A stretch of DNA of 64,000 nt from Terrabacter sp. MAHUQ-38 (GCF_014518425.1 NZ_JACVCU010000004.1:434001-498000); one strand, 5' to 3'; positions 32,527 to 41,799 are shown, numbered from the stretch's first letter. Notes: generated by a model not told the origin, from the sequence alone. Numbers and translations: made by a program.

Positions 32527-32949
32527 ATGAGCGCCATCGTGCTCGAGGCCGTTCACCAGCCGCACGTGCGGGAGGTCGTGAGGCCACGACCAGCAGGTCG
32601 ACCCAACCTCGTGTCCGTGCCCACCGGGAGCGAGGCGGTCCGGGCGGCGCGTGCGGCCGGGTCTGCCCAGCCCCCGATCCGGCTCACCCGCTTCGGCCGG
32701 CTCGTCGTCGCCCTGCTCGTTGCTGCCGTCATCTCGGTCCTGGCCGTCGGCCTCGTGGGCCAGATCGCCTCGGCGTCGGTCGAGCCGCGCGTCGTCACGG
32801 TGCAGTCCGGCCAGACGCTGTCCGGCATCGCCGCCCGTGAGCTCCCCGACCTGCCGACAGGAGAGGGCGTCGTCGAGCTCCAGATCGCCAACGCCCTCAG
32901 CACGAGCCACATCCACACCGGCCAGCAGCTCGTGATCCCGACTCGCTGA
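32527..32949 (+). CDS. SOS-induced LysM membrane protein (DivS/ChiZ-like)
   Basis: 140 residues: a basic cytoplasmic N-terminus, one membrane helix (about 58-80), and an external LysM domain (about 88-137, VVTVQSGQTLSGIAARELPD...IHTGQQLVIP) that binds peptidoglycan. Position and layout match Rv2719c/ChiZ of Mycobacterium tuberculosis and DivS of Corynebacterium, which are divergent to lexA, SOS-induced and delay division after DNA damage. Sequence similarity beyond the LysM domain cannot be judged here, so the role is inferred from context and LexA boxes. ATG has AGGGGAGG 5 nt upstream. Confidence 0.85.
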   Translation: MSAIVLEAVHQPHVREVVRPRPAGRPNLVSVPTGSEAVRAARAAGSAQPPIRLTRFGRLVVALLVAAVISVLAVGLVGQIASASVEPRVVTVQSGQTLSGIAARELPDLPTGEGVVELQIANALSTSHIHTGQQLVIPTR

Positions 32950-33093
32950 CCCGAGCCCACGGGCTCACTTGGGCCACACCGAGGCCGTATGCCGTCCACC
33001 GGCTGCTGCTCGGCCGCCCTCCCGATCGGCCGCGTTGGCTCCACCTTCAGCGGCTGGCGCCGGCGGCGCTTCGACCCCGCCGCTCGCGCCCGG

Positions 33094-33124
33094 ACGCCGC
33101 ACCCCTGAGGAGGGGGTGCGGCGT
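33094..33124 (+). terminator. Terminator downstream of the LysM gene
   Basis: Perfect 12-bp stem ACGCCGCACCCC (33094-33105) / GGGGTGCGGCGT (33113-33124), 7-nt loop, then TCTGCTGT. The 290-nt gap before the next gene holds also a short GAGCC-CACG-GGCTC hairpin just after the LysM stop (32952-32965) and no ORF I can support. Confidence 0.75.
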
Positions 33125-33241
33125 TCTGCTGTCGCCTGCGCGGTGGCTGCCGCGCGCGTGTGACCGACAGGCCCTGTGGATGAGCGACGTCGCGCGTCCA
33201 GCGGCCGACCTAGCGTTGCTGCTCTCGGGAAGGGAGCGGGG

Positions 33242-33556
33242 ATGAGGTTCGAGGTCGACACACGGACCCTGCGCGAGAGCGCCATGACGGTCGAGGAGGT
33301 CATGGCGCAGCTCGAGGGGCTCGGGATCGCGGACGACCTGCGACCGGTCGCCGTCGCAGTGCCGGGCGGTCGCACCGCCTGGGGCCTGCACCACGTCGCG
33401 ACTGCCTGGCAGGCCCAGCTGGCCGGCACGCGCTGGCAGCTGCGCGAGCTCGGACGGTCGGTCTGGGCCTGCGCCGACGCCTACGACGCGGTCGACCGGG
33501 CCGTGCGTGACTCGTTGGCGCGGGCGAGACGGGGCGACGACGGGAGCAGTCGATGA
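33242..33556 (+). CDS. Small WXG100-like / ESX-associated protein
   Basis: 104 residues, predicted all-helical, no signal peptide. It begins MRFEVDTRTLRESAMTVEEVMAQLEGL and ends with a long amphipathic helix WACADAYDAVDRAVRDSLARAR. The overall pattern (helix, loop with WG, helix, YxxxD-like AYDAVD) resembles actinobacterial ESX-secreted or ESX-associated helical-hairpin proteins; there is no exact WXG in the central loop (it reads AWG). GGGAAGGGAG precedes the ATG. The stop overlaps the start of the DUF1023 hydrolase (ATGA), so the two are probably partners. Confidence 0.6.
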   Translation: MRFEVDTRTLRESAMTVEEVMAQLEGLGIADDLRPVAVAVPGGRTAWGLHHVATAWQAQLAGTRWQLRELGRSVWACADAYDAVDRAVRDSLARARRGDDGSSR

Positions 33557-35316
33557 CGGCGAGCGCGCTGGGCTCAGGCCTGTCGGTGCGTGACGTCCGG
33601 GCGAGCCGGCCGCAGTCGCTCGTCGCCGTCAGCCGCAGGCTAGAGGAGCAGCGGCGGCGGGTCGTCACGATGGCCCAGCTGCTGCTGTGGCGGCGCTCGG
33701 CCGCACCGCGCTGGTCCGGGGCGGCATCGACAGCGGCGGCAGAGCGCTACGGCGTGGTGGTCGCGGGCCTCGGTCAGGTCGCGCAGGGCATCGCCGTCGC
33801 CGGACAGGCCCTCGGCCTCGCTGCCGGGCGGCTCCAGGGCGCCATCGACCTCGTCGGACGAGCCGACAGGCGGGCTGCTGCCGAAGGGGCGTGGGTCGAC
33901 GACGACGGCACGCTCTTCCTACCCGTCCGCGCCACGGTCGGTGACCCGGCTGCGCAGGCCCATCGCGCCCGCCTCGACGAGCTCCTGCGTGCCGAGGTGC
34001 ACGCCTGCCTCCTGAGGGCCCGCCACGCCGCGACCGAGACCGACGAGGAGCTCGCGCGCGCCCTGCTCGCCTCGGCGCGCGGCGTCACGCCCGGTTCGGG
34101 CGCAGGTGCGGCGGTGTCGCCGGTGCTGCCAGTCCCGCCGTCGGAACGTCCGGGTGCCGGCGACGACGCCGTGTTCGCGTCCGCAGCCTGGTGGAGGTCA
34201 CTGACCGACGGTGAACGCCGCAGGGCGATCAGGGAGCGGCCCGAGTGGGTCGGCCCTCGTGACGGGGTGCCCGTGGCCGCCCGTCACGAGGCCAACCTGA
34301 CCCTGCTGGCTCGCGCCGAGCGGGTGGCCGCCACGCGAGCGCGTGACGTGGACGCTGCGGTGGCGACACCGTGGCACGCTGCCGAGCGCACCCGGTCCGA
34401 CGAACGGGTCGCCGACCTGAGAGCGATCCGCGACGTGCTCGGGCGCCGAGACGGCCTCGAGCGTCGGCTGCTCCTCGTCGACGCGAGCGAGCGCGACGTG
34501 AAGGTGGTCGTCGCGGTGGGTGATGTCGAGAGCGCCGAGCACCTGACGACGTTCGTCGGTGGGCTCACGACGACGGTGCGCGACGACCTCCCGCGCTACG
34601 ACACCACCTTCGTCCGGATGCGGGCCGACGCGAAGGCGGTGGCGCGCGGCGACGTCGCGGTCGTGACGTGGATGGGCTACGACGCACCACAGCTCGACGA
34701 GATCGTCACCTCGATCGACCGCAACGTCCTGAACGCCAAGCTGGCCAGAGACAACGCCGACGCGCTGGCCGACTTCGTCACGGGTCTCGGAGCGGCCCGG
34801 GACAGGACCGCCCACCAGACGGTGTGGGCGCACTCCTACGGCGCGGTGCTGGCCGGGTTCGCCTCGTTGCGCACCAGCGGTATCGACGACCTCGCCGTGT
34901 TCGGCGCCCCGGGGCTGCCGTTCTCCGACGTCGACCGCACGAGTCTCAGACCGGGCGCGCTCAACGTGCTCGGGGCCATCGGCGACGACGTCTTCAACTA
35001 CGGCTGGATGGTGCACGGAAACCCTCCGGCGTCCGTCGTGGGCGCGCTGCGGCTCTCGACCTTCGCTTCGAGGCAGCTCGGGGTCGGCTGCAACCACTTC
35101 CTTCACCCACGATCCGACTTCGTCGACGTCGGACGCACCTCGACGGGGCACTCCGACTACCTCCGGGCCGGCACCGACAGCGCCCGCAACCTCGTCGCGG
35201 TCGCCGCCGGGCGTCCCGACCTGCGCATCGTCCAGGGAGCCGACGAACGGGCCTGCGCGACGACCGGCCCCAGCCTGGGGATGGACCCACTGGCCTGGCC
35301 GAGGCCCGTCCCGTGA
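33553..35316 (+). CDS. WXG-like helical domain fused to DUF1023 alpha/beta hydrolase
   Basis: 587 residues. The first 190 are helical with W54-S55-G56 in the loop, like a WXG100 domain, followed by a Pro/Gly/Ala linker. From about residue 260 it is a DUF1023 hydrolase: RRLLLVDASERDVKVVVAVGD, FVGGLTTT, VAVVTWMGYDAP, nucleophile S428 in VWAHSYGAVLA, VFGAPGLPF and a late GHSDYL that supplies the His. Such proteins are candidate type VII secretion effectors or lipases/esterases. No signal peptide. Middle gene of three overlapping genes. Confidence 0.8.
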   Translation: MTASALGSGLSVRDVRASRPQSLVAVSRRLEEQRRRVVTMAQLLLWRRSAAPRWSGAASTAAAERYGVVVAGLGQVAQGIAVAGQALGLAAGRLQGAIDLVGRADRRAAAEGAWVDDDGTLFLPVRATVGDPAAQAHRARLDELLRAEVHACLLRARHAATETDEELARALLASARGVTPGSGAGAAVSPVLPVPPSERPGAGDDAVFASAAWWRSLTDGERRRAIRERPEWVGPRDGVPVAARHEANLTLLARAERVAATRARDVDAAVATPWHAAERTRSDERVADLRAIRDVLGRRDGLERRLLLVDASERDVKVVVAVGDVESAEHLTTFVGGLTTTVRDDLPRYDTTFVRMRADAKAVARGDVAVVTWMGYDAPQLDEIVTSIDRNVLNAKLARDNADALADFVTGLGAARDRTAHQTVWAHSYGAVLAGFASLRTSGIDDLAVFGAPGLPFSDVDRTSLRPGALNVLGAIGDDVFNYGWMVHGNPPASVVGALRLSTFASRQLGVGCNHFLHPRSDFVDVGRTSTGHSDYLRAGTDSARNLVAVAAGRPDLRIVQGADERACATTGPSLGMDPLAWPRPVP

Positions 35317-35906
35317 GCCGCCGCGACCGGCTCGTCGTCGGTGGCTGCGCACTGATCCTCGCGGTCCAGGCGGTGCCGCTCATCATCCTATGGGCGGTTG
35401 AGGGTCCTGAGACCGCCGGCGACGCCGCCCTCGTGGCGGTCTCGTCCCCGGCGCTGGTCGGTGTCACCGGCTTCGCGGTCGCGCTCGCCGCGGGCCTCGC
35501 GACGCCCAGGCTCGAGCCGCTCGAGCCCTCGCCCGGTCCCGTCGTCGAGCGGGGCGTCGGCGCCCCGGGGACGGGCGGCGGGTCCGGTCCGCACCGCCCG
35601 ACGTCACAGCTGCGTACCGGCCTGCGCCGCGTGCGGTGGGCGGCGATCGCCGCGCTGTCCCACGTGGCGTCCCTGGCGCTCGCCTACGTCCTCGACAACG
35701 GCGCCCGGGCCGGATCCCACGCCTTCGGCGAGTCACTCGACGACGGGTCCGCGATGTGGGGCTTCGCGGTCCTGGTCATCCACGGTCTCGTCCTGGACCT
35801 GCGTGGGCTGGTGGCGTTCGGGGTCGCCTTCGTCGTCCTCGCGCTGGCCCGGCGGCCCGTCAGGGCCGCGGCGCCGGGGCGTCCGGTATCTCGAACCACA
35901 CCGTGA
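35313..35906 (+). CDS. Membrane protein of the DUF1023 operon
   Basis: 197 residues, four predicted helices (near 9-29, 42-64, 108-128 and 145-180) with a Pro-rich loop of about 45 residues between the second and third. GTG start overlaps the hydrolase stop (GTGA). I do not recognise a family. Its place after a WXG-like secreted hydrolase suggests an immunity or anchoring role, which is inference. Its last 47 bp overlap the 3' end of the convergent histidine kinase gene. Confidence 0.7.
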   Translation: MSRRDRLVVGGCALILAVQAVPLIILWAVEGPETAGDAALVAVSSPALVGVTGFAVALAAGLATPRLEPLEPSPGPVVERGVGAPGTGGGSGPHRPTSQLRTGLRRVRWAAIAALSHVASLALAYVLDNGARAGSHAFGESLDDGSAMWGFAVLVIHGLVLDLRGLVAFGVAFVVLALARRPVRAAAPGRPVSRTTP

Positions 35907-37122
35907 TCCCAGGGCCGTCGACCGGGCTGATCCCGATCGCGCCGCCGTGGGCTTCGACGATGCGCTTGACGGTCGCGAGGCCGATGCCACTACCGTCGAC
36001 AGACGTCTCGACCCGGCTGAAGAGCCCGAACACTCGATCCCGCTCGCTGGCGGGAATGCCGATCCCGTTGTCCTGCACGGAGATCCGCCAGGACGCCTGG
36101 CGCCGCTCGGCCGAGACCTGGATCACCGGGGGAACATCTGGCCGGGCGTACTTCACGGCATTGGACAGGAGGTTGAGCAGGACGGAGTAGAGCTGCTGGT
36201 CGTCCGAGTCGACGGTCGGCAGAGGACCTACGGTGACCTGTGCGTCTCGCGCCACCAGGGTCGGCGCGAGGTCCTCCAAGACCGACGTGACGACCGCCTC
36301 GACGTCGGTCGGGATGGTCCGCAGCTGGGCTCCGACCCGGGCGTGGGCCAGGATCTGCTCGATCATGCCGGCCATCCGAGTCGCCGACCGGAACGCCGTC
36401 GCGACGAGGCGCTCGGCCCACTCGTCCTGTGCGACCGACGGTTGCTGCCCGAGCATCTCGGTGCTCGCCATGATCGCGGTGAGCGGCGTGCGCAGGTCGT
36501 GGCTGATCTGACCGGCGAACACGGAGAGCGCCTCGTTGGACCGGCGCAGCTCGTCACGGGTCTCGGTCAGCTGGGTGAGCGACTCCTCGAGCTCCCTGCT
36601 CCGCAGCCGCAGCTCGAGCACGTCCACCACGCGTTCGGCGATCGCGACGAGGGCGTCCTGCTGGGCGTCGTTGAGGTGGCGCGGCTTGAAGTCGAAGACA
36701 CAGAGGCGGCCGATGATGACGCCCATCGGCGTCGTGAGCGGGGAGGAGGCGTAGAACCGGACCTTGCTGAGGGCGCCCGACACGAAGGGGTTGTCGCGGA
36801 ACCGTTCGTCCTCCCTGGCATCGGGCACGACGACGCGTTCGGGTCGGTCGAGCACTGCCGCGCACATCGCGTCCTCGCGGGCGCAGATTGCGGGCTCGAA
36901 GCCCGTCGTCGCGAGCTGCTGTTGCGTCGTCGAGGTGACGATGTTGATCGCGGCGGTGGGCACCGCGCTGATCTGCGCCGCGATCTCGACCAGGGCCTGG
37001 AGCTCACGTCCCGGCGCGTGCCCGAACACGTCGTAGCGGCCCAGCTCGGCTTCACGGCGCTCGTCCGCAGCGAGCCGGTCGAGCTCTGATGTCCGGTTTG
37101 TCACGTTCAGAGCCTCCGCCAT
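35860..37122 (-). CDS. Orphan sensor histidine kinase with GAF domain
   Basis: 420 residues (429 from an upstream GTG). GAF domain about residues 35-175, then HisKA with the phospho-accepting His in GQISHDLRTPLTAI (H217 in the longer numbering) and an HATPase domain with LLNLLSNAVKYARP (N box), VQDNGIGIP (G1) and GSGIGLATVKRIVEAHGG (G2). No membrane helix, so the kinase is soluble and senses something in the cytosol. No response regulator is adjacent. The next gene upstream, divergent, codes for a lone cyclic-nucleotide-binding domain. Start chosen at 37122 without strong support. Confidence 0.88.
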   Translation of the reverse strand: MAEALNVTNRTSELDRLAADERREAELGRYDVFGHAPGRELQALVEIAAQISAVPTAAINIVTSTTQQQLATTGFEPAICAREDAMCAAVLDRPERVVVPDAREDERFRDNPFVSGALSKVRFYASSPLTTPMGVIIGRLCVFDFKPRHLNDAQQDALVAIAERVVDVLELRLRSRELEESLTQLTETRDELRRSNEALSVFAGQISHDLRTPLTAIMASTEMLGQQPSVAQDEWAERLVATAFRSATRMAGMIEQILAHARVGAQLRTIPTDVEAVVTSVLEDLAPTLVARDAQVTVGPLPTVDSDDQQLYSVLLNLLSNAVKYARPDVPPVIQVSAERRQASWRISVQDNGIGIPASERDRVFGLFSRVETSVDGSGIGLATVKRIVEAHGGAIGISPVDGPGITVWFEIPDAPAPRP

Positions 37123-37281
37123 CGACCCCGTCCGGGCAAGCTGGACCACGCCTGTGTCTCAGGACCGGCCACCGAAGCCAGACAGTCCGTACGAACCCTG
37201 CCTATCGGGCCCGCACCGCGGGCCTGAGGACTACGGTCGAAAGGTCGGTCCATGAGGCGGGCCGCGGTGTGGGAGGCGACC

Positions 37282-37710
37282 ATGAACCTGAAGGACTCGC
37301 TGTGCGGGGTGGAGCTGTTCTGCGAGCTGCCCGACGACCTCGTCGAGGAGATGATCGCGCGTGGCTCGACGTGGGAGGTCAGTCCAGGTGTCCCCCTGGT
37401 CAAGCAGGGGGACCCCGGCGCCGGGATGGTGATGCTCATCAACGGCACCGCTGACGTCGACGTCGACGGGCGCGCCGTGGGATCGCTGTCGGCCGGTGAC
37501 TACTTCGGCGAGATGTCGCTCATCGACGGGTCGGGCCGGACGGCCACCGTCACGAGCGGGCCCGAGGGCGCGACCGCGTTCCGGCTGTCTCCCGCAGCCT
37601 TCATGGACCTGATCCAGCAGCACCCGCACACCGCCATGCTGCTGCTCAAAGGGCTGGTCACCCGGGTGCGTCAGCTCGAGGGCCAGCTGGGCGGCGCCAC
37701 GTCCGGCTGA
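37282..37710 (+). CDS. Single cyclic-nucleotide-binding domain protein
   Basis: 142 residues, the size of one CRP-type cNMP-binding domain and no DNA-binding part. GVELFCELPDDLVEEMIARGSTWEVSPGVPLVKQGDPGAGMVMLINGTADV is the beta-roll; SAGDYFGEMSLIDGSGRTATVTSG is the phosphate-binding cassette with GE and R in the usual places, so cAMP or cGMP binding is plausible. ATG at 37282 follows GGGAGG by 5 nt. It may gate a partner protein; the neighbouring orphan kinase is the obvious but unproven candidate. Confidence 0.82.
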   Translation: MNLKDSLCGVELFCELPDDLVEEMIARGSTWEVSPGVPLVKQGDPGAGMVMLINGTADVDVDGRAVGSLSAGDYFGEMSLIDGSGRTATVTSGPEGATAFRLSPAAFMDLIQQHPHTAMLLLKGLVTRVRQLEGQLGGATSG

Positions 37711-37925
37711 GATCGGGCCAGCATCGGCCGACCGGGGCCCACGTGCGCCCAGCCGCCCCAAGATGGGGTGCGGCTCGTGGCGCCCGCCCCCAGATGTTGG
37801 GGTCGAGGCCTCGCGACACGCCCGAGACCTATGGGGCTGATGTGACGTTTGTGCAGGTCAGCGACACGACGCGCCGGACCCGGTCGATCTGCTTGCGATG
37901 GCGGTCACTCCATGCCTACAGTTAC
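37711..37925. other. Intergenic stretch before the NrdR boxes
   Basis: No ORF or RNA I can support. A GCCGC-CCC / GGGG-T-GCGGC hairpin at 37752-37774 could end the cNMP-binding gene. Otherwise nothing recognised. Confidence 0.4.
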
Positions 37926-37974
37926 CCCTACATCTAGTAGTTACACAGATGTAAGACGTCCACATGTAGTCCCC
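37926..37974 (+). promoter_or_regulatory. Pair of NrdR boxes upstream of nrdR-nrdJ
   Basis: CCCTACATCTAGTAGTT (centre near 37934) and TCCACATGTAGTCCCC (centre near 37964) lie about 31 bp apart, the spacing NrdR uses to bind both on one DNA face. The cores ACATCTAGT and ACATGTAGT resemble the actinobacterial box. The region from here to the GTG of nrdR (38145) otherwise shows no ORF. Confidence 0.7.
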
Positions 37975-38144
37975 AGGCAGATGGGGTTTACACACAGGTC
38001 ATCCCCACGTCGTCCCCAGATCCATCCCCAGCCCCGGCCGGTCCCACGAACACCGACCGGGGCGGCGGGAAGGGCGGCGGACGGCATACGGGATGACCGC
38101 CCAACGTTGAACGACTGGGTCTCGGGAAGGGAAGGTGACCAGGC

Positions 38145-38642
38145 GTGCACTGTCCGTTCTGTCGCCACACCGACTCGCGTGTCATCGACTCGCGCACCAC
38201 GGACGACGGCGCCTGCATCCGGCGCCGGCGCCAGTGCCCCGAGTGCAACCGCCGCTTCACGACGCTCGAGACCTCGAGCCTCAACGTGATCAAGCGGTCC
38301 GGAGCATCTGAGCCGTTCAGCCGGGCCAAGGTCCTCTCCGGGGTGCGCAAGGCATGCCAGGGCCGGCCCGTGAGCGAGGACGACCTGGCTCTGCTCGCCC
38401 AGAAGGTCGAGGAGGCCATCCGGTCGCAGGGCAACGCCGAGATCGAGGCGCACGAGGTCGGCATGGCCGTCCTCGAGCCGCTCCGCGAGCTCGACGAAGT
38501 CGCCTACCTCAGGTTCGCCAGCGTGTACCAGGCGTGGGAGAGCCTCGAGGACTTCGAGGGAGCCATCGCGCTCCTCCGAGCCGAGCGCGACGCGCTGGGG
38601 GAGGAGCCCACCGCTCCCTCACCGCTCGACGCACAGCGGTAA
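38145..38642 (+). CDS. nrdR: Transcriptional repressor NrdR
   Basis: 165 residues. Zinc ribbon with C3, C6, C31 and C34 ([17 protein letters not shown]...[12 protein letters not shown]) and an ATP-cone (about 46-136, [30 protein letters not shown]). Senses the ATP/dATP balance and represses ribonucleotide reductase operons through NrdR boxes, a pair of which lies upstream. It is followed by nrdJ on the same strand (138 nt), the standard actinobacterial nrdRJ order. GTG start. Confidence 0.98.
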   Translation: MHCPFCRHTDSRVIDSRTTDDGACIRRRRQCPECNRRFTTLETSSLNVIKRSGASEPFSRAKVLSGVRKACQGRPVSEDDLALLAQKVEEAIRSQGNAEIEAHEVGMAVLEPLRELDEVAYLRFASVYQAWESLEDFEGAIALLRAERDALGEEPTAPSPLDAQR

Positions 38643-38780
38643 CCACCCTCCACGAACAGGTCGCCGAACGGCCAAGGGGACTGTCAGACCCCGGCGAGAA
38701 ACTGACTGCAGTGAGCACGCAGGACGAGAAGCAGGCACTAGGGCCCATCAGGGCACACACGGTCAGGGAGGCCGCACGAC

Positions 38781-41711
38781 ATGACGGAGATCGGTAACCG
38801 CAGCTCACGCTCGAAGGCAGGCGCCAAGGGCGTCAAGATCGAGCGCATCTACACCACGCCCGGCGTCCACCCGTACGACGAGGTGACGTGGGAGAAGCGC
38901 GACGTCGTCCAGCAGAACTGGAAGACCGGCGAGACGATCTTCGAGCAGCGCGGGGTCGAGTTTCCCGACTTCTGGTCGGTCAACGCGAGCACGATCGTCA
39001 CCACCAAGTACTTCCGCGGCGCCGTCGGCACGGCCGCGCGTGAGGTCTCGCTCAAGCAGCTCATCGACCGCGTCGTGCTCACCTACGTCGCCGCCGGCAA
39101 GAGCAACGGCTACTTCGCCACGACCGACGACGCCGAGATCTTCGAGCACGAGCTGACGCACGCACTGCTGCACCAGGTCTTCTCGTTCAACTCGCCCGTG
39201 TGGTTCAACGTCGGCACGAAGAGCCCGCAGCAGGTCTCCGCCTGCTTCATCCTCTCCGTCGACGACTCGATGGACTCGATCCTCAACTGGTACAAGGAAG
39301 AGGGCAAGATCTTCCAGGGCGGCTCGGGCGCGGGTCTCAACCTGTCGCGCATCCGCTCGTCCAAGGAGCTGCTCTCCTCGGGTGGCACGGCCTCCGGCCC
39401 GGTGTCGTTCATGCGCGGCGCCGACGCGTCCGCCGGCACGATCAAGTCGGGCGGCGCGACGCGTCGTGCGGCCAAGATGGTCGTGCTCGACGTCGACCAC
39501 CCCGACATCGAGGAGTTCGTCGAGACGAAGGCGCGTGAGGAGGACAAGATCCGCGCGCTGCGCGACGCCGGCTTCGACATGGACCTCGGCGGCAAGGACA
39601 TCGTCTCCGTCCAGTACCAGAACGCCAACAACTCGGTCCGCGTCAACGACGAGTTCATGAAGGCCGTCGAGGAGGGCACGAACTTCGGCCTGCGCTCGCG
39701 TCTCGACGGCTCGGTCATCGAGGAGGTCGACGCGCGTGAGCTCTTCGGCAAGATCGCGAAGGCCGCGTGGGAGTGCGCCGACCCGGGCATCCAGTACGAC
39801 GACACGATCAACGCGTGGCACACGAACCCCGAGACGGGCCGCATCACGGCCTCCAACCCGTGCTCGGAGTACATGTCGCTCGACAACTCCTCGTGCAACC
39901 TCGCCTCGCTCAACCTGCTCAAGTTCCTCCGCGACGACGACACGTTCGACGGAGTGACCTTCCAGAAGGTCGTCGAGCTCGTCATCACGGCGATGGACAT
40001 CTCGATCTGCTTCGCGGACTTCCCGACCGAGCCGATCGGGGAGACGACGCGCAACTACCGCCAGCTCGGCATCGGCTACGCCAACCTCGGCGCGCTGCTC
40101 ATGGCAACGGGCCACGGCTACGACTCCGAGGGTGGCCGTTCGCTGGCCGCCACGATCACCTCGCTCCTCACGGGTGCGGCCTACAAGCGCTCGGCCGAGA
40201 TGGCCTCCGTGGTGGGCGCGTACGCCGGCTACGCCCGCAACGCCGACGCGCACAAGCGGGTCATGCGCAAGCACCAGGCCGCCAACGACAACATCAAGAC
40301 GCTCGACGCGATGGACTCCGATGTCCACAAGCTCGCGACGAAGGCGTGGGACGACGTCGTCAAGCTCGGCGAGAAGCACGGCTACCGCAACGCGCAGGCG
40401 TCGGTGCTGGCCCCGACGGGCACCATCGGCTTCATGATGGACTGCGACACGACGGGGATCGAGCCGGACTTCTCGCTCGTCAAGTTCAAGAAGCTCGTCG
40501 GCGGCGGCTCGATGCAGATCGTCAACCTGACGATCCCGCGGGCCCTGAAGAAGCTCGGCTACCAGCAGGAGTCCATCGAGGCCATCGTCGAGTACATCGC
40601 CGACAAGGGCCACGTCATCGACGCTCCCGGCCTCAAGCCCGAGCACTACGAGGTGTTCGACACGGCCATGGGTGCACGTGCCATCCCGCCGATGGGTCAC
40701 GTGCGCATGATGGCTGCGACGCAGCCGTTCCTCTCGGGTGCCATCTCGAAGACGGTCAACCTGCCCGAGACGGCCACGGTCGAGGAGATCCAGGACGTCT
40801 ACATGCAGGGCTGGACGCTCGGCATCAAGGCGCTCGCCGTCTACCGCGACAACTGCAAGGTCGGCCAGCCGCTCTCGGACGGTGGATCGACCGCCAAGGA
40901 CGCTGCTGCCGACAAGGCGGCCGCGGCCGGCGAGGTCAAGGTCGAGAAGGTCATCGAGTACCGCCCGGTCCGTCGCCGCCTGCCCAAGCGCCGCACGTCG
41001 CAGACGACGTCGTTCGCCGTCGGTGGTGGTGAGGGCTACCTGACGGCCGGCACGTACGACGACCAGCAGCTCGGCGAGATCTTCCTCAAGTTCGGCAAGC
41101 AGGGCTCCACCCTGGCCGGCGTGATGGACGCCTTCTCGATCGCGGTCTCGATCGGCCTGCAGTACGGCGTGCCCCTCGAGACGTTCGTGGAGAAGTTCAC
41201 CAATCTCCGCTTCGAGCCGGCCGGTCTCACGGACGACCCGGACGTGCGCATGGCTTCGTCGATCATGGACTACGTCTTCCGGCGCCTCGCGCTCGACTAC
41301 CTCGACTACGACACCCGCTCGTTCATGGGCATCCACACGGCTGCCGAGCGGGCGCGCCAGGTCGAGACGGGCTCCTACGAGGCGATCGAGTCCGACGAGT
41401 CGGACGAGGACCTCGAGGACGAGCTCAAGTCGCTCCAGCAGTCGGCTCCCGTTTCGAAGAAGGCCGAGCACAAGGCTGAGGAGACGGCCAAGGCCGAGTC
41501 CAAGCAGACGGCGGTCGAGGTCAACTTCGGCGCCGGCGCGGCCTCCGCTCGTGCCGCGTCCTCGGACGTGCACAGCTCGGCCGAGCTGCTGGAGAAGTTC
41601 GGCGGCATCACGGCCGACGCACCGATCTGCATGACGTGCGGCACGAAGATGCGTCCCGCCGGGTCGTGCTACGTCTGCGAGGGCTGCGGAAGCACGAGCG
41701 GCTGCAGCTGA
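38781..41711 (+). CDS. nrdJ: Adenosylcobalamin-dependent (class II) ribonucleotide reductase
   Basis: 976 residues. Makes deoxyribonucleotides without oxygen, using B12 as radical source. Contains the RNR barrel: VSACFILSVDDSMDSI, GSGAGLNLSRIRS, NPCSEYMSLDNSSCNLASLNLL (redox Cys and active-site residues), and APTGTIGFMMDCDTTGIEPDF. The C-terminal CMTCGTKMRPAGSCYVCEGCG is the zinc-ribbon tail carrying the shuttle Cys residues. A charged Glu/Lys/Ala-rich spacer of about 80 residues precedes the tail. No cobalamin riboswitch was seen in its upstream gap. A strong terminator follows. Confidence 0.98.
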   Translation: MTEIGNRSSRSKAGAKGVKIERIYTTPGVHPYDEVTWEKRDVVQQNWKTGETIFEQRGVEFPDFWSVNASTIVTTKYFRGAVGTAAREVSLKQLIDRVVLTYVAAGKSNGYFATTDDAEIFEHELTHALLHQVFSFNSPVWFNVGTKSPQQVSACFILSVDDSMDSILNWYKEEGKIFQGGSGAGLNLSRIRSSKELLSSGGTASGPVSFMRGADASAGTIKSGGATRRAAKMVVLDVDHPDIEEFVETKAREEDKIRALRDAGFDMDLGGKDIVSVQYQNANNSVRVNDEFMKAVEEGTNFGLRSRLDGSVIEEVDARELFGKIAKAAWECADPGIQYDDTINAWHTNPETGRITASNPCSEYMSLDNSSCNLASLNLLKFLRDDDTFDGVTFQKVVELVITAMDISICFADFPTEPIGETTRNYRQLGIGYANLGALLMATGHGYDSEGGRSLAATITSLLTGAAYKRSAEMASVVGAYAGYARNADAHKRVMRKHQAANDNIKTLDAMDSDVHKLATKAWDDVVKLGEKHGYRNAQASVLAPTGTIGFMMDCDTTGIEPDFSLVKFKKLVGGGSMQIVNLTIPRALKKLGYQQESIEAIVEYIADKGHVIDAPGLKPEHYEVFDTAMGARAIPPMGHVRMMAATQPFLSGAISKTVNLPETATVEEIQDVYMQGWTLGIKALAVYRDNCKVGQPLSDGGSTAKDAAADKAAAAGEVKVEKVIEYRPVRRRLPKRRTSQTTSFAVGGGEGYLTAGTYDDQQLGEIFLKFGKQGSTLAGVMDAFSIAVSIGLQYGVPLETFVEKFTNLRFEPAGLTDDPDVRMASSIMDYVFRRLALDYLDYDTRSFMGIHTAAERARQVETGSYEAIESDESDEDLEDELKSLQQSAPVSKKAEHKAEETAKAESKQTAVEVNFGAGAASARAASSDVHSSAELLEKFGGITADAPICMTCGTKMRPAGSCYVCEGCGSTSGCS

Positions 41712-41799
41712 GCTTGAACCGAGTTGGATGTCAGTGAGTTCTGATCGTGGCGGGGGACTCCCACCGCTGTGACTGACCCTGATCCACGTCGCTGCGTTT

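Noticed and set aside
38643-38780. Cobalamin riboswitch before nrdJ
   Set aside because: The gap is only 138 nt and contains no B12-box-like sequence.
38805-41573. 922-codon open frame antisense to nrdJ
   Set aside because: Same high-GC shadow effect; no ribosome site, no family signature.
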